Below are positions 18,356-29,438 of a stretch of DNA of 64,000 nt, in pieces. The notes below the pieces were generated by a model. That model worked only from the letters and a program-made list of their open reading frames with translations, searched no databases and was not told where the DNA came from. A program made the position numbers and the translations under genes. The stretch is from an uncultured Pelagibacteraceae bacterium (GTDB lineage: Bacteria; Pseudomonadota; Alphaproteobacteria; Pelagibacterales; Pelagibacteraceae): positions 1-64,000 of the forward strand of contig CACPLG010000004.1 of assembly GCA_902634775.1 (NCBI GenBank). The letters are read 5' to 3'. Position 1 is the first letter of the stretch; every line of letters starts with the position of its first letter.

Positions 18356-19077
18356 TGGAAAATTCAATAAAAGTAATTGATCTTAAAAAGAATTATGGAA
18401 ATAAAGAAGCAGTTAAGAATATTAATTTTGAAATTAAAGAAAATGAGATAATTGGATTGCTTGGTCCTAATGGATGTGGAAAAACAACTACTATAGGAAT
18501 GATTTTAGGTTTATTAAAACCTACAAGTGGGCAAGTTTTGATTAATGGCTTTCAACTAGAAAAAAATAGAATTGAGATTCTTCAAAAGATAAATTTTATT
18601 TCTCCTTATATTGAATTACCAAAGAAACTTACAGTTAAGCAGAATCTAATTGTTTATGGAAAACTGTATTCTGTCAAAAACTTAAATAGTAGAATAGATT
18701 ATTTGGTAGAGGAACTGAGATTACAAAATTTGCTTGATAGAGTGACTGGAGAATTGTCTTCAGGGCAAAAAAATAGAATAAGCTTAGCTAAAGCGATTAT
18801 CAATAATCCATCTGTCTTATTGCTGGATGAACCTACAGCTTCACTTGATCCAGAAACAGGAGATTTTGTAAGAACCTTTTTAGAAAATTATAAAAAAGAA
18901 AAAAAGGTATCTATATTATTAGCATCCCACAACATGGATGAAGTAACTAGATTGTGTTCATCAATAATGATGATGAAAAATGGTTTAATAATAGATCAAG
19001 GTAAACCAAATGATTTAGTTAAAAAACATGGAAGACAAAATCTAGAGGAAGTTTTTTTAAAACTTGTAAGGAATTAA
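18355..19077 (+). CDS. ABC-2 type transporter, ATP-binding protein
   Basis: A 240-residue ABC ATPase. Walker A GPNGCGKTT lies at 37-45, the signature LSSGQKNRIS near 133, Walker B LLLDEPTASLDP just after, and the switch His in LLASHNMDEV. It is closest in style to exporter ATPases of the NodI/DrrA/CcmA class, matching the ABC-2 permease encoded two bases downstream. The substrate is unknown. It overlaps the tsaC stop, but that may be genome compaction and not a functional link. Confidence 0.88.
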   Translation: MENSIKVIDLKKNYGNKEAVKNINFEIKENEIIGLLGPNGCGKTTTIGMILGLLKPTSGQVLINGFQLEKNRIEILQKINFISPYIELPKKLTVKQNLIVYGKLYSVKNLNSRIDYLVEELRLQNLLDRVTGELSSGQKNRISLAKAIINNPSVLLLDEPTASLDPETGDFVRTFLENYKKEKKVSILLASHNMDEVTRLCSSIMMMKNGLIIDQGKPNDLVKKHGRQNLEEVFLKLVRN

Positions 19078-19078
19078 T

Positions 19079-19870
19079 ATGAATATAGGTAGAATGTATG
19101 GATTGTTCTTAAGACACTTTTTTTTAATAACTAGGTCTTTTCCAAGAATTTTAGATCTAATATATTGGCCAACAATACAAATTACTTTATGGGGTTTTAT
19201 TTCAAATTTTTTTACTACATACAGCTCGTATTATAATAATACTGTTGGAATAATATTAACATGCGCGATACTTTATGATTTTCTATTTAGAACAAGTATT
19301 GGGTTTAACATGCTTTTTTTAGAAGAAATCTGGAGTAGAAATTTTACAAATTTATTCATCTCACCAATAAAAAAAAGTGAAATTTTGATTTCATTAATAT
19401 TCACAGCTTTAGTAAGAGCTTTGATCGGTTTAGTTCCTGCAATTCTTTTAACTTCTCCTCTATTTGGAATATCTATATTAGATTTAGGTTTAAGTTTATT
19501 TTTTTTATTTCTCAGTCTCTACATTTTTGGAATAACGCTAGGTATACTAGTTTCTTCTGGTCTACTTAGATTTGGCCCTTCATTTGAAAATATTGCCTGG
19601 TCAACTATGTTTCTGTTAGCTCCTTTTGGATGTATTTATTATCCTGTAGATATATTGCCTGAAATATTTCAAAAAATTGCTTATGCACTACCACTCGTTT
19701 ACATATTTGAGGAAGCTAGAAATATTTTAGTCAATGGATTTGTAAATGTAGAAAATATTTTAAAAGCGTTTTATCTAAATGGATTATATTTATTTATCTC
19801 CATTTGCTTATTTTACTACTCTTTCAGTAAAGCCCGTAAAAAGGGAACATTAATTAATATAGGGGAATAA
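19079..19870 (+). CDS. ABC-2 type transporter permease
   Basis: A 263-residue inner-membrane protein with about six hydrophobic segments and no signal peptide. The overall layout, including the segment with WPTIQITLWGFISNFF and the late YPVDILPEIFQKIAYALP loop, matches ABC-2/NodJ-like permeases, which export drugs, polysaccharide or lipid-linked substrates. It partners the ATPase just upstream. The stop is two bases from the 3' end of the convergent tRNA-Arg. Confidence 0.85.
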   Translation: MNIGRMYGLFLRHFFLITRSFPRILDLIYWPTIQITLWGFISNFFTTYSSYYNNTVGIILTCAILYDFLFRTSIGFNMLFLEEIWSRNFTNLFISPIKKSEILISLIFTALVRALIGLVPAILLTSPLFGISILDLGLSLFFLFLSLYIFGITLGILVSSGLLRFGPSFENIAWSTMFLLAPFGCIYYPVDILPEIFQKIAYALPLVYIFEEARNILVNGFVNVENILKAFYLNGLYLFISICLFYYSFSKARKKGTLINIGE

Positions 19871-19872
19871 TT

Positions 19873-19949
19873 TGGTGCGCCTGCTAGGAGTCGAACCCAG
19901 AACCTCCTGATCCGAAGTCAGGCGCTCTATCCAGTTGAGCTACAAGCGC
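19873..19949 (-). tRNA. tRNA-Arg (anticodon TCG)
   Basis: A 77-base minus-strand cloverleaf: acceptor GCGCTTG with CAGGCGC (one G:U pair), discriminator A and encoded CCA. The anticodon stem CCTGA/TCAGG encloses CTTCGGA, so the anticodon is TCG and reads CGA and, with wobble, other CGN codons. T-arm GGTTCGACTCC is normal. It lies head-on to the ABC permease gene with a two-base gap and 23 bases from the divergent rluD start. Confidence 0.97.
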
Positions 19950-19972
19950 ATATAGTATTAATATTATAATTT

Positions 19973-20950
19973 ATGAAAAATATCATTAAGTTTATTGTTA
20001 AAGATAATGAAAACGATCAGAGAGTTGATCTATTTTTATCAAACAACAAAAAAGAGCTCAGTAGAACTAGAGTCAAAAATTTGATTTTAAACCAAAGATT
20101 GTTGATAAATGAAAAAATTTGCACCGACCCATCAAAAAAAGTTAGTGAAAATGACAATATAAAACTTGAAATACCTGAGCCACAGAAAGCTTCTTTAGAA
20201 CCATTTGATTTCAAACTTAATGTCATTTACGAGGATAACGATTTAATGGTAATAAACAAACCTGCTGGGATATCTATGCATCCTGGAGCTGGGGATTACA
20301 ACAAAACATTGGTAAATGCCTTAATATTTTATGATAGTAAAAATCTTTCAACTATTGGTGATGAACTTAGACCGGGAATCGTTCATAGAATAGATAAAGA
20401 TACATCTGGTTTAGTTGTGGTTGCGAAAAATAATAGAACACATGAAAAATTATCTAGTCAATTTAACGACCATACAATTAAAAGAGTATACCAAGCTCTT
20501 GTATGGGGAAAGCTAAGACCTCAAACTGGTAGAATTGAAACATTGATTACAAGAAGCTCAAAAAATAGACAATTAATGCAGGTTGGTCTCACTAAAGGAA
20601 AAAATGCAATTACTAATTATAAAACTTTGGAAATTTTTGAAAATGAAAAAATACCAACTTTTAGTTTAATTGAGTGTAGATTGGAAACTGGTAGAACCCA
20701 TCAAATTAGAGTTCACATGAGTTATAAAGGTAACAATATTTTAGGGGACAAAAAATATAAAAAAAGTTTTAAGAAATTCAGAAATATTAATGATGATTTA
20801 AAAAATCTAATTCTTAAACTAGATAGACAATTCTTACATGCAAAAACTCTTGGGTTCAATCATCCCTCAAAAAATAAGGAAGTCGAATTTACATCAAATT
20901 TACCTCAAGATTTAAATACGCTGTTAAAAAAGCTTAGAAATTCGAAGTAA
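19973..20950 (+). CDS. rluD: 23S rRNA pseudouridine synthase, RluD/RluC family
   Basis: A 325-residue RluA-family enzyme. An S4 RNA-binding domain occupies about residues 15-70, followed by the catalytic domain with Asp141 in HRIDKDTSG and the GRTHQIRVH motif near the end. The family isomerises uridines in helix 69 of 23S rRNA (RluD) or at other sites (RluC). Location immediately before rpoH is a frequent alphaproteobacterial arrangement and favours RluD. Confidence 0.9.
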   Translation: MKNIIKFIVKDNENDQRVDLFLSNNKKELSRTRVKNLILNQRLLINEKICTDPSKKVSENDNIKLEIPEPQKASLEPFDFKLNVIYEDNDLMVINKPAGISMHPGAGDYNKTLVNALIFYDSKNLSTIGDELRPGIVHRIDKDTSGLVVVAKNNRTHEKLSSQFNDHTIKRVYQALVWGKLRPQTGRIETLITRSSKNRQLMQVGLTKGKNAITNYKTLEIFENEKIPTFSLIECRLETGRTHQIRVHMSYKGNNILGDKKYKKSFKKFRNINDDLKNLILKLDRQFLHAKTLGFNHPSKNKEVEFTSNLPQDLNTLLKKLRNSK

Positions 20951-20998
20951 TTACAATATTGCAAAAAATTAATTATTTATTAAATACATAGTAATAAA

Positions 20999-21886
20999 AT
21001 GATATCTACATTCAAATACCCTGCTATAAGCAATGAAGGAGGTCTGTCAGTATACTTAGACCAGATAAAAAAATTTCCAATGCTTGATGCTGAAGAAGAA
21101 TATATGCTTGCTAAAAATTGGAAAACTACAGGAAATGTTAAATCAGCTGAAAAACTTGTGACAAGCCATTTAAGATTGGTTGCAAAAATTGCGATGAAGT
21201 ACAAAGGTTATGGATTACCAATGAATGAAATTATTTCTGAAGGAAATGTAGGATTAATGCAAGCAGTGAAAAAATTTGAACCTGAAAAGGGTTTTAGATT
21301 GGCAACTTATGCTATGTGGTGGATTAAGGCATCGATACAAGAATATATTTTGAGATCTTGGAGTTTAGTAAAAATTGGTACAACTACAGCACAAAAGAAA
21401 TTATTTTTTAATTTAAAAAAATTAAAAAATCAAATAGCTCCAAAAAATGAAGGTGATCTAAAAAAAGATGAGGTAGAAAAAATTGCGAATACGCTTGATG
21501 TGAGTGAAGATGAGGTTATCTCAATGAATAGAAGATTATCAGGCAAAGAACAATCTTTGAACGCTCCGATTGGTGAGGATGGTGATGAGTGGCAAGACTG
21601 GGTTGTTGATAAAGAAATGGATCAAGAATTAAAAATAGCTCATCAAGAGGAACTTGACCAAAGAAAAGATTTACTTCAAGACTCTATAAAAATACTAAAT
21701 GATAGAGAGAAAGAGATTCTTTATGCAAGAAGATTAAATGAAAATCCATCAACACTCGAAGACTTAAGTAAAAAATATAAAATTAGTAGAGAAAGAATAA
21801 GGCAAATTGAAAACAAAGCTTTTGAAAAACTACAAAAGCATATGCTTAATTCAGCAAAATCAAAAAATTTACTTCCAGTAAATTAA
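20999..21886 (+). CDS. rpoH: Heat-shock sigma factor sigma-32
   Basis: A 295-residue sigma-70 family factor. Region 2 is [15 protein letters not shown] through [22 protein letters not shown], and the RpoH-specific box QKKLFFNL is at 132-139. Region 4 ends with [19 protein letters not shown]. It directs transcription of chaperone and protease genes; FtsH, which degrades RpoH in other bacteria, is encoded 4.5 kb away. Its stop and that of purA share one TTAA. Confidence 0.95.
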   Translation: MISTFKYPAISNEGGLSVYLDQIKKFPMLDAEEEYMLAKNWKTTGNVKSAEKLVTSHLRLVAKIAMKYKGYGLPMNEIISEGNVGLMQAVKKFEPEKGFRLATYAMWWIKASIQEYILRSWSLVKIGTTTAQKKLFFNLKKLKNQIAPKNEGDLKKDEVEKIANTLDVSEDEVISMNRRLSGKEQSLNAPIGEDGDEWQDWVVDKEMDQELKIAHQEELDQRKDLLQDSIKILNDREKEILYARRLNENPSTLEDLSKKYKISRERIRQIENKAFEKLQKHMLNSAKSKNLLPVN

Positions 21887-23175
21887 ATTTTAAAAGGATC
21901 TTCGATTAAAATTGTATCGTTTCTTTCAGGACTTGTTGAAATGCTTGAAACCTTTGTTTCAATAAATTTTTCAAGCTCTTTAATATAAATTTTTGCATTC
22001 TCGGGCAATTTTTCAAAATTTTTGATTCCTTTTGTTGAAGATTTCCAACCTTTAAAGCTTTTATAAATTGGCTTAACTTTTAATTGATCGTCTACCGCAG
22101 CGGGTAAATAATCAACCTTTTTACCATCCAATTCATAAGCTACACAAATTTTGATTTCTTCTAGTTCGTCTAAAACATCTAGTTTGGTTAATGCTATTCC
22201 ATTAATACCTGAGACTTTAATCGTTTGTCTTACCAAAACACCGTCAAACCAACCACATCTTCTTTTTCTGCTAGTAACAGTTCCAAACTCTTTTCCTATT
22301 TTACCGAGATGTTCTCCAGTTTCATTTTTCAACTCAGTTGGAAAAGGACCCTCGCCTACTCTTGTCGTGTAGGCCTTTGTGATACCAAGAACATAACCAA
22401 TTGTATTTGGTCCACACCCTGAGCCTGTTGCTGCTGAAGATGCGACTGTATTTGATGAAGTTACAAAAGGATAAGTGCCATGATCTACGTCTAACAAAAT
22501 TCCTTGTGCACCTTCAAATAAAATTTTCTTTCCTTCGTTTTTAAATTCATCAATCTTTTTCCAGACGGGCTTTGAAAACTTCAATATTTGGGGTGCAATT
22601 TCAAGAAGTTCCTTTTTCAACTTATTTTTTTCAAACAATTCTTTTCCTAAACCTTTTCTAATTGCATTATGATGCATTAAAACAGTTTCAAGCCTATGAT
22701 CTAAATTTTTTTCAGAAATTAAATCCATTACCCTGATAGATCGTCTGCCTACTTTATCTTCATATGCCGGTCCTATACCCCTCCTTGTTGTACCAATTTT
22801 TGCTTTTCCTGCTGCATCTTCTCTTATTTCATCCATTTCTTTATGGAAAGGTAAAATCAAGTTAGCTGACTCTGACAAAATTAAATTTTTTTCAGATATC
22901 TCTACTCCTTTTGATTTTATCTCTTTTATTTCATCTAATAATGCCCATGGATCAACCACAACTCCGTTACCAATAATTGATATTTTATTTTTTCTAACAA
23001 TTCCTGATGGAAGTAATCTTAATTTATAGGTAACTCCATCTATTACTAACGTATGTCCAGCATTGTGTCCGCCCTGAAATCTTACAACTACATCTGCTTC
23101 ACTTGAGAGCCAATCAACAATTTTTCCTTTTCCTTCATCACCCCACTGGGATCCGACAACAACTACATTTTTCAT
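21883..23175 (-). CDS. purA: Adenylosuccinate synthase
   Basis: A 430-residue GTP-dependent enzyme joining IMP and aspartate in AMP synthesis. The P-loop [15 protein letters not shown] opens the protein, GGHNAGHT follows, and [21 protein letters not shown], with the catalytic and IMP-binding residues, lies mid-protein. [12 protein letters not shown] closes the GTP/aspartate site. It is last in the minus-strand ftsH-folP-glmM-thiD-purA run and overlaps thiD by four bases. Confidence 0.97.
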   Translation of the reverse strand: MKNVVVVGSQWGDEGKGKIVDWLSSEADVVVRFQGGHNAGHTLVIDGVTYKLRLLPSGIVRKNKISIIGNGVVVDPWALLDEIKEIKSKGVEISEKNLILSESANLILPFHKEMDEIREDAAGKAKIGTTRRGIGPAYEDKVGRRSIRVMDLISEKNLDHRLETVLMHHNAIRKGLGKELFEKNKLKKELLEIAPQILKFSKPVWKKIDEFKNEGKKILFEGAQGILLDVDHGTYPFVTSSNTVASSAATGSGCGPNTIGYVLGITKAYTTRVGEGPFPTELKNETGEHLGKIGKEFGTVTSRKRRCGWFDGVLVRQTIKVSGINGIALTKLDVLDELEEIKICVAYELDGKKVDYLPAAVDDQLKVKPIYKSFKGWKSSTKGIKNFEKLPENAKIYIKELEKFIETKVSSISTSPERNDTILIEDPFKI

Positions 23176-23984
23176 TTAAATTTATTTTTAATATTAAACA
23201 CACTTATATGGTTTATTGGCCCATGGCCTTTTCCAAAGTTTGGCCCTGATCCGATTGAATGGTTAACATAATCAATTGCCATCTTACAAGATTTCTTTAA
23301 TGTTTTTCCACACGAAAAATAAGTAGCTATCGCACTAGATAAAGTACATCCTGTACCATGTGTATTTTTAGTTTTAATTTTATTGCTTTTAAAAAATTCT
23401 TTTTCAACTTTATTCAAATAGAGATCATATACATATTTGGCTTTTAAATGACCTCCTTTGATTAAAACATTTTTTGCTCCATAACTTAATAATTTTTTTC
23501 CAGCTTCAATCATATCATCTGTTGTTTTAATTTCAGTTTTAGTTAATATTTCTGCTTCTGGTACATTTGGTGTTATAAGAGATACTTTATTCATCAATTT
23601 AGTTTTAATTATTTCGATTGATTTATCATCAACTAATTTTGTGCCACCTTTCGCTACCATCACTGGATCTAGAATAATTTTTTTTACTTTAATTTTCTTT
23701 AAAGAATTTATCACTGTTTCAATAACTTTTTTTGAGTGTAACATTCCAATCTTTATAGCATCAGGACTGATATCTTTTGAAGTAAATTCAATTTGTCTTT
23801 TTATTTCATTAATTGGAACTTTTGAAATCGACAAAACTCCTGTTGTATTTTGTGAAGTTATTGCAGTAATAGCTGTCATAGCATATGATCCGAGACTTGT
23901 TATTGTTTTAACATCTGCTTGAATACCTGCGCCCCCAGAAGAGTCTGAGCCCGCAATAACTAGTATTTTAGATTTGAGTTTCAA
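23172..23984 (-). CDS. thiD: Hydroxymethylpyrimidine/phosphomethylpyrimidine kinase
   Basis: A 270-residue ribokinase-family kinase that phosphorylates HMP and HMP-phosphate in thiamine synthesis. The start [20 protein letters not shown] is diagnostic, DPVMVAKGG is the substrate strand, and [14 protein letters not shown] contains the catalytic base. It sits one base after glmM and overlaps purA. thiE is 20 kb away; no thiC is in the window. Confidence 0.95.
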   Translation of the reverse strand: MKLKSKILVIAGSDSSGGAGIQADVKTITSLGSYAMTAITAITSQNTTGVLSISKVPINEIKRQIEFTSKDISPDAIKIGMLHSKKVIETVINSLKKIKVKKIILDPVMVAKGGTKLVDDKSIEIIKTKLMNKVSLITPNVPEAEILTKTEIKTTDDMIEAGKKLLSYGAKNVLIKGGHLKAKYVYDLYLNKVEKEFFKSNKIKTKNTHGTGCTLSSAIATYFSCGKTLKKSCKMAIDYVNHSIGSGPNFGKGHGPINHISVFNIKNKFK

Positions 23985-23985
23985 T

Positions 23986-25317
23986 TTATTTAATAGACCT
24001 TTTTACAATATTTATACATTTTTTTAATAAATGAATATTGTTTGACTCGCCCATAATTCTGATTTTAGGCTCTGTGCCAGATTTTCTTACAAGCATTCTA
24101 CCATAATTTTTAATTATTCTTTCAGATTTTTTAATAGCAGCTTTACATTTAGTAGAATTAATAATTGATTTATCTTTAACCTTTACATTTTCTAATATTT
24201 GAGGTGTTAATTTAAATAAGTCAAAAAGCTCACTCGCTTTTTTTCCTTTTCTCATTGAAAATAGAATTTCTAATGCAACCAATAGCCCATCACCTGTTGT
24301 TGCAAATTTGCCAAGTATAATGTGCCCAGATTGCTCTCCACCTAAATTAAAGTTTTCTTTTTGCATTTTTTCTTTAACGTATCTGTCTCCTACATTAGCT
24401 CTGATAAATTTAATTTTTTGATCTCTAAAAAAATTTTGTAATCCATAATTTGACATTAGGGTGCCAATTACACCACCTTTTAGAATTTTCTTTCTTTTCC
24501 ATCTGGTTGCTAGCATCGCAATAATTTTATCACCATCAACAATGTTTCCCATCTCGTCAGATACAATTATTCTGTCTGCATCGCCATCTAAAGATATTCC
24601 AATATGAGCTTTGTTTTTTCGAACTAAAGATTTGATCCTTTGCGGAAAGGTTGAGCCACAATTATCATTAATATTTAAACCATTTGGAGAAGTCCCATAC
24701 TCAATTACTTTTGCTCCCAAGCTCCTCAATAATTTTGGTCCAGATTTATAACCTGCTCCATTAGCACAATCTATTGCAATTTTCATTCCTTTTAACTTAA
24801 AACCTCTTGGAAAATTATCTTTTAATATTTTTATATATTTATCATTTGCATCCTCTAATCTCTTTACTCTTCCTAAAATTTTTGGTTCAGAAAGATTTTT
24901 TGTTATTTTAGAGTCAATTAGTTTTTCTATTTTCTTTTCAATTTTATCAGAGAGTTTTAGGCCATCTGGTCCAAATAATTTTAGTCCATTATCATAATAT
25001 GGGTTATGAGACGCTGTAATCATAATTCCCATGTTGGCTTTCATCTTTTTTGTTAACATCGCTAATCCATTTGTTGGTAAAGGCCCAAGCGTGTAGACAT
25101 GCATTCCTGCTGAGGCCAATCCAGACACCAATGCGGGCTCAAGTGTATATCCTGAGAGTCTTGTATCTTTTGCAATAATAGCTGTTTGTTTTGATTTTTT
25201 CTGATTTTTAAAATATGTACCGGCTGCTAGGCCAAATTTAAAGAACATTTCACCATTAATTTTGGTCTGGTTAACCTTCCCTCTAATTCCATCGGTTCCA
25301 AAATATTTTTTAGTCAT
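23986..25317 (-). CDS. glmM: Phosphoglucosamine mutase
   Basis: A 443-residue phosphohexomutase that converts glucosamine-6-phosphate to glucosamine-1-phosphate for cell-wall and lipid A precursors. The opening KKYFGTDGIRGKVN, the phosphoserine Ser103 in TASHNP, the metal loop DGDADRI and the sugar loop GGEQSGH are all present, with RKSGTEPKIRIMGE near the end. It sits between folP and thiD, with gaps of 0-1 bases. ftsH-folP-glmM is a conserved proteobacterial order. Confidence 0.96.
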   Translation of the reverse strand: MTKKYFGTDGIRGKVNQTKINGEMFFKFGLAAGTYFKNQKKSKQTAIIAKDTRLSGYTLEPALVSGLASAGMHVYTLGPLPTNGLAMLTKKMKANMGIMITASHNPYYDNGLKLFGPDGLKLSDKIEKKIEKLIDSKITKNLSEPKILGRVKRLEDANDKYIKILKDNFPRGFKLKGMKIAIDCANGAGYKSGPKLLRSLGAKVIEYGTSPNGLNINDNCGSTFPQRIKSLVRKNKAHIGISLDGDADRIIVSDEMGNIVDGDKIIAMLATRWKRKKILKGGVIGTLMSNYGLQNFFRDQKIKFIRANVGDRYVKEKMQKENFNLGGEQSGHIILGKFATTGDGLLVALEILFSMRKGKKASELFDLFKLTPQILENVKVKDKSIINSTKCKAAIKKSERIIKNYGRMLVRKSGTEPKIRIMGESNNIHLLKKCINIVKRSIK

Positions 25318-26367
25318 TTAAAATTTTAGTGATTTAAAAACTTTGATACTTTGATTAACTTCATTTACATCGTGAACTCTTAAAATCTGAATGCCCTGCA
25401 TCATAGCACACAAACTAGATGATATAGTTCCTCCTAGTCTTTCCTTACTATCGTTTATCCCAGAAATGTCTTTAATAAATCTTTTTCTAGAAGTACCTAA
25501 CATTATAGGAAATCCAAGTGAATGAAAAATAGAAATGTTTCTTAATAAGGTAATATTATGTTTCAATCTTTTTCCAAAACCAATTCCTGGATCCAAAATA
25601 ATGTTTTTATGATTTATACCATTGGCCTCTAGTTCTAATATTTTATTTTGAAAGAAGTCATAAATATCTAGCAAGACGTTTTTATACGAAGGTTTAATTT
25701 GCATTGTTTTTGGATTACCTTGCATGTGATGAATTATAAAGGGGGTTTTTTTATTTCTTAGGATTTTTAGTGTATTAGGATCGTAATTGAGTCCGGAAAC
25801 ATCATTAATGATATGAGCACCATATTTTAAACTTTTTTCCATTATGGTACTTTTTCGAGTATCAATAGATATTACATTTTTTAGTTTTTTTGTTTTTTTT
25901 AATACTTCCTTAATCCTTTTCCACTCAATTTTTACATTTACATCATTTGATCCTGGTCTTGTGGACTCTCCCCCTATATCAATAATTGATGATCCTTTTT
26001 CAATAAAATGTTTTATTCTTTTTAAAGCATCTTTATGATTATTATATTTTCCACCATCTGAAAAACTATCAGGAGTTAAGTTAACAACTCCCATTATTAG
26101 CGGTAAAGACTTAAACTTTAGTTTAGAAAAGTTTTTTTTTTTAGTTATATTTTTTATATCTAATTTTACTTTTTTTTTTAAAATTTTACTTAAAAAATTT
26201 AATTTTGAAATGTGAATTTTTTTTTTCTTTTTTCTTGTTATAAGTTCTATTGTATCAAAAGAAATTTTATCATTTCCATTAAGTGGGAGAGCAAGTTTTT
26301 TATTGACCATCAGAGTTGAGTGGTCACCATAATAGAAATTACACGCTCTAGTGTAATATTTTAACAT
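25318..26367 (-). CDS. folP: Dihydropteroate synthase
   Basis: A 349-residue enzyme joining p-aminobenzoate to dihydropterin pyrophosphate in folate synthesis. The pterin-site blocks MGVVNLTPDSFSDGG (about residue 92), DIGGESTRPG and NDVSG, then DPGIGFGK and the late GTSRKRFI, are intact. The first 85 or so residues form a Lys-rich extension with YYTRACNFYYG and LALPLNG, which resembles the extension of alphaproteobacterial DHPS, so the long start is probably real. It follows ftsH after six bases. Confidence 0.93.
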   Translation of the reverse strand: MLKYYTRACNFYYGDHSTLMVNKKLALPLNGNDKISFDTIELITRKKKKKIHISKLNFLSKILKKKVKLDIKNITKKKNFSKLKFKSLPLIMGVVNLTPDSFSDGGKYNNHKDALKRIKHFIEKGSSIIDIGGESTRPGSNDVNVKIEWKRIKEVLKKTKKLKNVISIDTRKSTIMEKSLKYGAHIINDVSGLNYDPNTLKILRNKKTPFIIHHMQGNPKTMQIKPSYKNVLLDIYDFFQNKILELEANGINHKNIILDPGIGFGKRLKHNITLLRNISIFHSLGFPIMLGTSRKRFIKDISGINDSKERLGGTISSSLCAMMQGIQILRVHDVNEVNQSIKVFKSLKF

Positions 26368-26373
26368 TAAATA

Positions 26374-28281
26374 TTAATGAACAATTTTTGGTTTTAAACC
26401 AATTGATCCTAAAGCGGAGTCAGAACTTTCATCCTCAACTTTTAAATCTTCCTTATTAGGCGGATATTCGTTTTTGTTAATTATTTTTGCTATATCCTCA
26501 CCAGTCAAAGTTTCGTAAGTTAAAAGAGCTTTTGCTATTTTATGCAAATCATCAATTTTGTTTGTTAAAATAGTTTTTGCTTGATTGTAACCTTCGTCAA
26601 CAAGTTTTCTTATTTCTCTATCAATTTTTTGAGCAACAGCCTCTGAAACACTTTGTGTTTGTGTTACAGATCTTCCAAGGAAAACTTCCTCTTGATTTTC
26701 ACCGTATTCAACAGGACCAAGTTCCTCACTCATTCCATACTTGGTAACCATAGCTCTTGCCAATGAGGTTGCTTGGTTAATGTCTGAACCATTTCCCCCA
26801 CCTGCACCTGTTGATATATTATCTTTACCAAATATGAGTTCTTCGGCAACTCTTCCTCCAAAGCACACAGCCAATCTTGCTTTCAAATATTTAATAGAGT
26901 GACCATGTTTATCTCTTTCTGGAAGATTCATGACCATTCCTAACGCTCTTCCTCTAGGAATGATTGTTGCTTTATGTATTGGATCGTAATTAGGCAAGTT
27001 AAAAGAAACTATTGCATGTCCACCTTCGTGATAAGCAGTTAATTTCTTCTCATCTTCTGTCATGACCATCGATCTTCTTTCGGCACCCATCATCACCTTG
27101 TCTTTTGCATCTTCAAATTCTTGAGATGTTACAATTCTTTTATTTTTTCTCGCAGCTAACAATGCAGCCTCGTTAACTAAATTAGCAAGATCTGCTCCTG
27201 AAAATCCAGGTGTTCCTCTTGCGATAGTTCTTAAATTTACATCCGGAGACATAGAAATTTTTTTAGCATGAACTTTTAAAATCTTTTCTCGACCTATAAT
27301 ATCTGGATTTGAAACTACAACTTGTCTATCAAATCTTCCTGGTCTTAAAAGCGCTGGATCTAAAACGTCAGGTCTGTTAGTTGCAGCAATAATTATTACA
27401 CCCTCGTTTGTATCAAATCCATCCATCTCAACCAGTAATTGGTTTAATGTTTGTTCTCTTTCATCATTGCCTCCACCTAAACCTGCCCCTCTACTTCTTC
27501 CAACAGCATCTATCTCGTCAATGAAAATTATGCATGGTGAATGTTTTTTACCTTGTTCAAACATATCTCTAACTCTTGAAGCACCTACTCCAACAAACAT
27601 TTCAACAAAGTCTGATCCAGAAATCGTGAAGAAAGGAACACCTGCTTCACCGGCAATAGCTCTAGCAAGTAAAGTTTTTCCTGTACCTGGAGGTCCTACT
27701 AACAAACAACCTCTTGGTATCTTACCACCCAATCTACTAAATTTTTTTGGATCTCTCAAAAACTCTACCACTTCTTGAACTTCCTCTTTTGCTTCCTCAA
27801 CTCCAGCAACATCGTTAAAAGTAACTTTCCCTTTAACCTCATTCATCATCTTTGCTTTTGATTTTCCAAATCCCATGGCACCACCTTTGCCACCTTGCAT
27901 TTGTCTCATAAAGAATATCCAAACAGCGATTAAAAGTAACATTGGGAACCATGATAAAAGAACTCCAAACAAAGATGGCATTTTCTCATCGAGTGGAGCT
28001 GCAGATATACTTACACCTTTATCAGTTAATTTTTCTATTAAGTTCGGATCGTTCGGTGAGTATGTTGAAAAAACTGATCCATCGGCCATAACACCTTTAA
28101 TGTTATTACCTTGTATCTGAACTTCTACAACCCTTCCATTATCAACCTCTGTTAAAAACTCGGAGAAAATAATTGTTTTATTATTTTTGTTTTGAAGATT
28201 TTGTGGATTCTTGAACATGTTGTAAAGACCTATAGTCAAAACAACAATGATCACCCACATAGCTAGATTCTTTAAATTCAT
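26374..28281 (-). CDS. ftsH: ATP-dependent zinc metalloprotease FtsH
   Basis: A 635-residue membrane AAA protease. Two transmembrane helices (about 6-22 and 104-125) flank a short periplasmic domain; Walker A GPPGTGKT is at 196-203, Walker [12 protein letters not shown] near 251-261, the SRH around 300-320, and the zinc site H418-E-G-G-H422. It degrades membrane proteins and short-lived regulators such as RpoH. It is the first gene of a five-gene minus-strand run and is preceded by a 62-base spacer in which any promoter should lie. Confidence 0.97.
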   Translation of the reverse strand: MNLKNLAMWVIIVVLTIGLYNMFKNPQNLQNKNNKTIIFSEFLTEVDNGRVVEVQIQGNNIKGVMADGSVFSTYSPNDPNLIEKLTDKGVSISAAPLDEKMPSLFGVLLSWFPMLLLIAVWIFFMRQMQGGKGGAMGFGKSKAKMMNEVKGKVTFNDVAGVEEAKEEVQEVVEFLRDPKKFSRLGGKIPRGCLLVGPPGTGKTLLARAIAGEAGVPFFTISGSDFVEMFVGVGASRVRDMFEQGKKHSPCIIFIDEIDAVGRSRGAGLGGGNDEREQTLNQLLVEMDGFDTNEGVIIIAATNRPDVLDPALLRPGRFDRQVVVSNPDIIGREKILKVHAKKISMSPDVNLRTIARGTPGFSGADLANLVNEAALLAARKNKRIVTSQEFEDAKDKVMMGAERRSMVMTEDEKKLTAYHEGGHAIVSFNLPNYDPIHKATIIPRGRALGMVMNLPERDKHGHSIKYLKARLAVCFGGRVAEELIFGKDNISTGAGGGNGSDINQATSLARAMVTKYGMSEELGPVEYGENQEEVFLGRSVTQTQSVSEAVAQKIDREIRKLVDEGYNQAKTILTNKIDDLHKIAKALLTYETLTGEDIAKIINKNEYPPNKEDLKVEDESSDSALGSIGLKPKIVH

Positions 28282-28343
28282 ACATCTAATAAGTTAAGAA
28301 CTATTCTAAATTTAACAAGTGCTAAATTGTTACACAAATGAGT

Positions 28344-29438
28344 TTATTTTGTGTTTTCCTTAGAAATAACTACTGAATTCTCTAATTTTTCAATAACACA
28401 TCCTCCTAAAGTTGTTTTGGTCAAGGATTTTTGTTTAATTTGATTAATAATCCTTGAGACACCCTTGCCTCTAGCTGGAAAATATCTGCCACTAATATCT
28501 TGTAAAATTTTTGTAAAGGACCTTAAAATTATTTCATCAGTGCTACCAAAAAACTTTGAAGTTAAGAGAGCTCTTTTATTATTTTTTGACGGGCTGATAT
28601 AAGAATTTTCACTGATGTTTTTTTGTACGAAAAATTCAATTGAGTTATTCGAGGATATTAAATTTTCAAAAGTCATTTTAAACTTTTTTTCATCAAGACC
28701 ATTTTTTTTTAAATTATTAATCATAAATCTTACCCGCGACCTCAAATATTCTAAGCTTCTATTTGATGGATCATCTATATGGAAATTGAAGGTATTTTTA
28801 GTAACATACAATAAGTCTTCTTTTGAAAAATCAAGTAATGGTCTAACAATATAAATGTTATTTCTTTGCAAATTTCTATAATTATAAAAAGATACTAGTC
28901 CCTTAAGACCAGAGCCTCTTAATAATCTGATGAAGAAATTTTCTTGAAAATCATCAAAATGGTGGCCTAATAATAATGTATTAATTTTTTTTGTTTTGCA
29001 AAAATCTTTAAATACCTTAAATCTGTAGTCTCTAGATTCTGATTGAGTTTTTTTAGTATTTGTCTTTTTTTTCCATGTAATTATTTTGCACTCAATTTTA
29101 AATTTTTTTAAGATCTTTTTTAAAGTCTGGGCCTCATTTGAAGATGTATCTCTTAACTTATGATCTACATGGACATAATGAAAGTTCTTATTTTTATTTT
29201 TGATTTGATAGCATTTTGAGAAGTATGCTAAAGCAAGGCTGTCCGCACCCCCAGAAACTGCAACCAAATACCCTTTAAATTCTTTTTGATTAATTAAAAA
29301 TTCAAATCTTTCATAGATTTTTTTTATTCTTTTATTTCTTATTTGAGGACTAAAAATTGAATTTTTAAGATTTTTTCTTTTTACACTCAAACTTTTTTTC
29401 TTCATATTTTGCTTTTTGAAGAACTGATTGTTTTGCAT
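28344..29438 (-). CDS. tilS: tRNA(Ile)-lysidine synthase
   Basis: A PP-loop ATPase that modifies C34 of the CAU-anticodon tRNA-Ile. The P-loop VSGGADSLAL is at about 61-70, HVDHKLR follows, and RHH-like LLLGHHFDDFQENFFIRLLRGSGLKGL carries the rest of the active site. The longest frame (364 residues) starts 74 bases inside cpoB; in-frame alternatives are ATG 29405 and TTG 29390, and the first 35 residues are basic and poorly informative, so the start is open. tilS after the tol-pal cluster and before ftsH is a familiar gene order. Confidence 0.9.
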   Translation of the reverse strand: MQNNQFFKKQNMKKKSLSVKRKNLKNSIFSPQIRNKRIKKIYERFEFLINQKEFKGYLVAVSGGADSLALAYFSKCYQIKNKNKNFHYVHVDHKLRDTSSNEAQTLKKILKKFKIECKIITWKKKTNTKKTQSESRDYRFKVFKDFCKTKKINTLLLGHHFDDFQENFFIRLLRGSGLKGLVSFYNYRNLQRNNIYIVRPLLDFSKEDLLYVTKNTFNFHIDDPSNRSLEYLRSRVRFMINNLKKNGLDEKKFKMTFENLISSNNSIEFFVQKNISENSYISPSKNNKRALLTSKFFGSTDEIILRSFTKILQDISGRYFPARGKGVSRIINQIKQKSLTKTTLGGCVIEKLENSVVISKENTK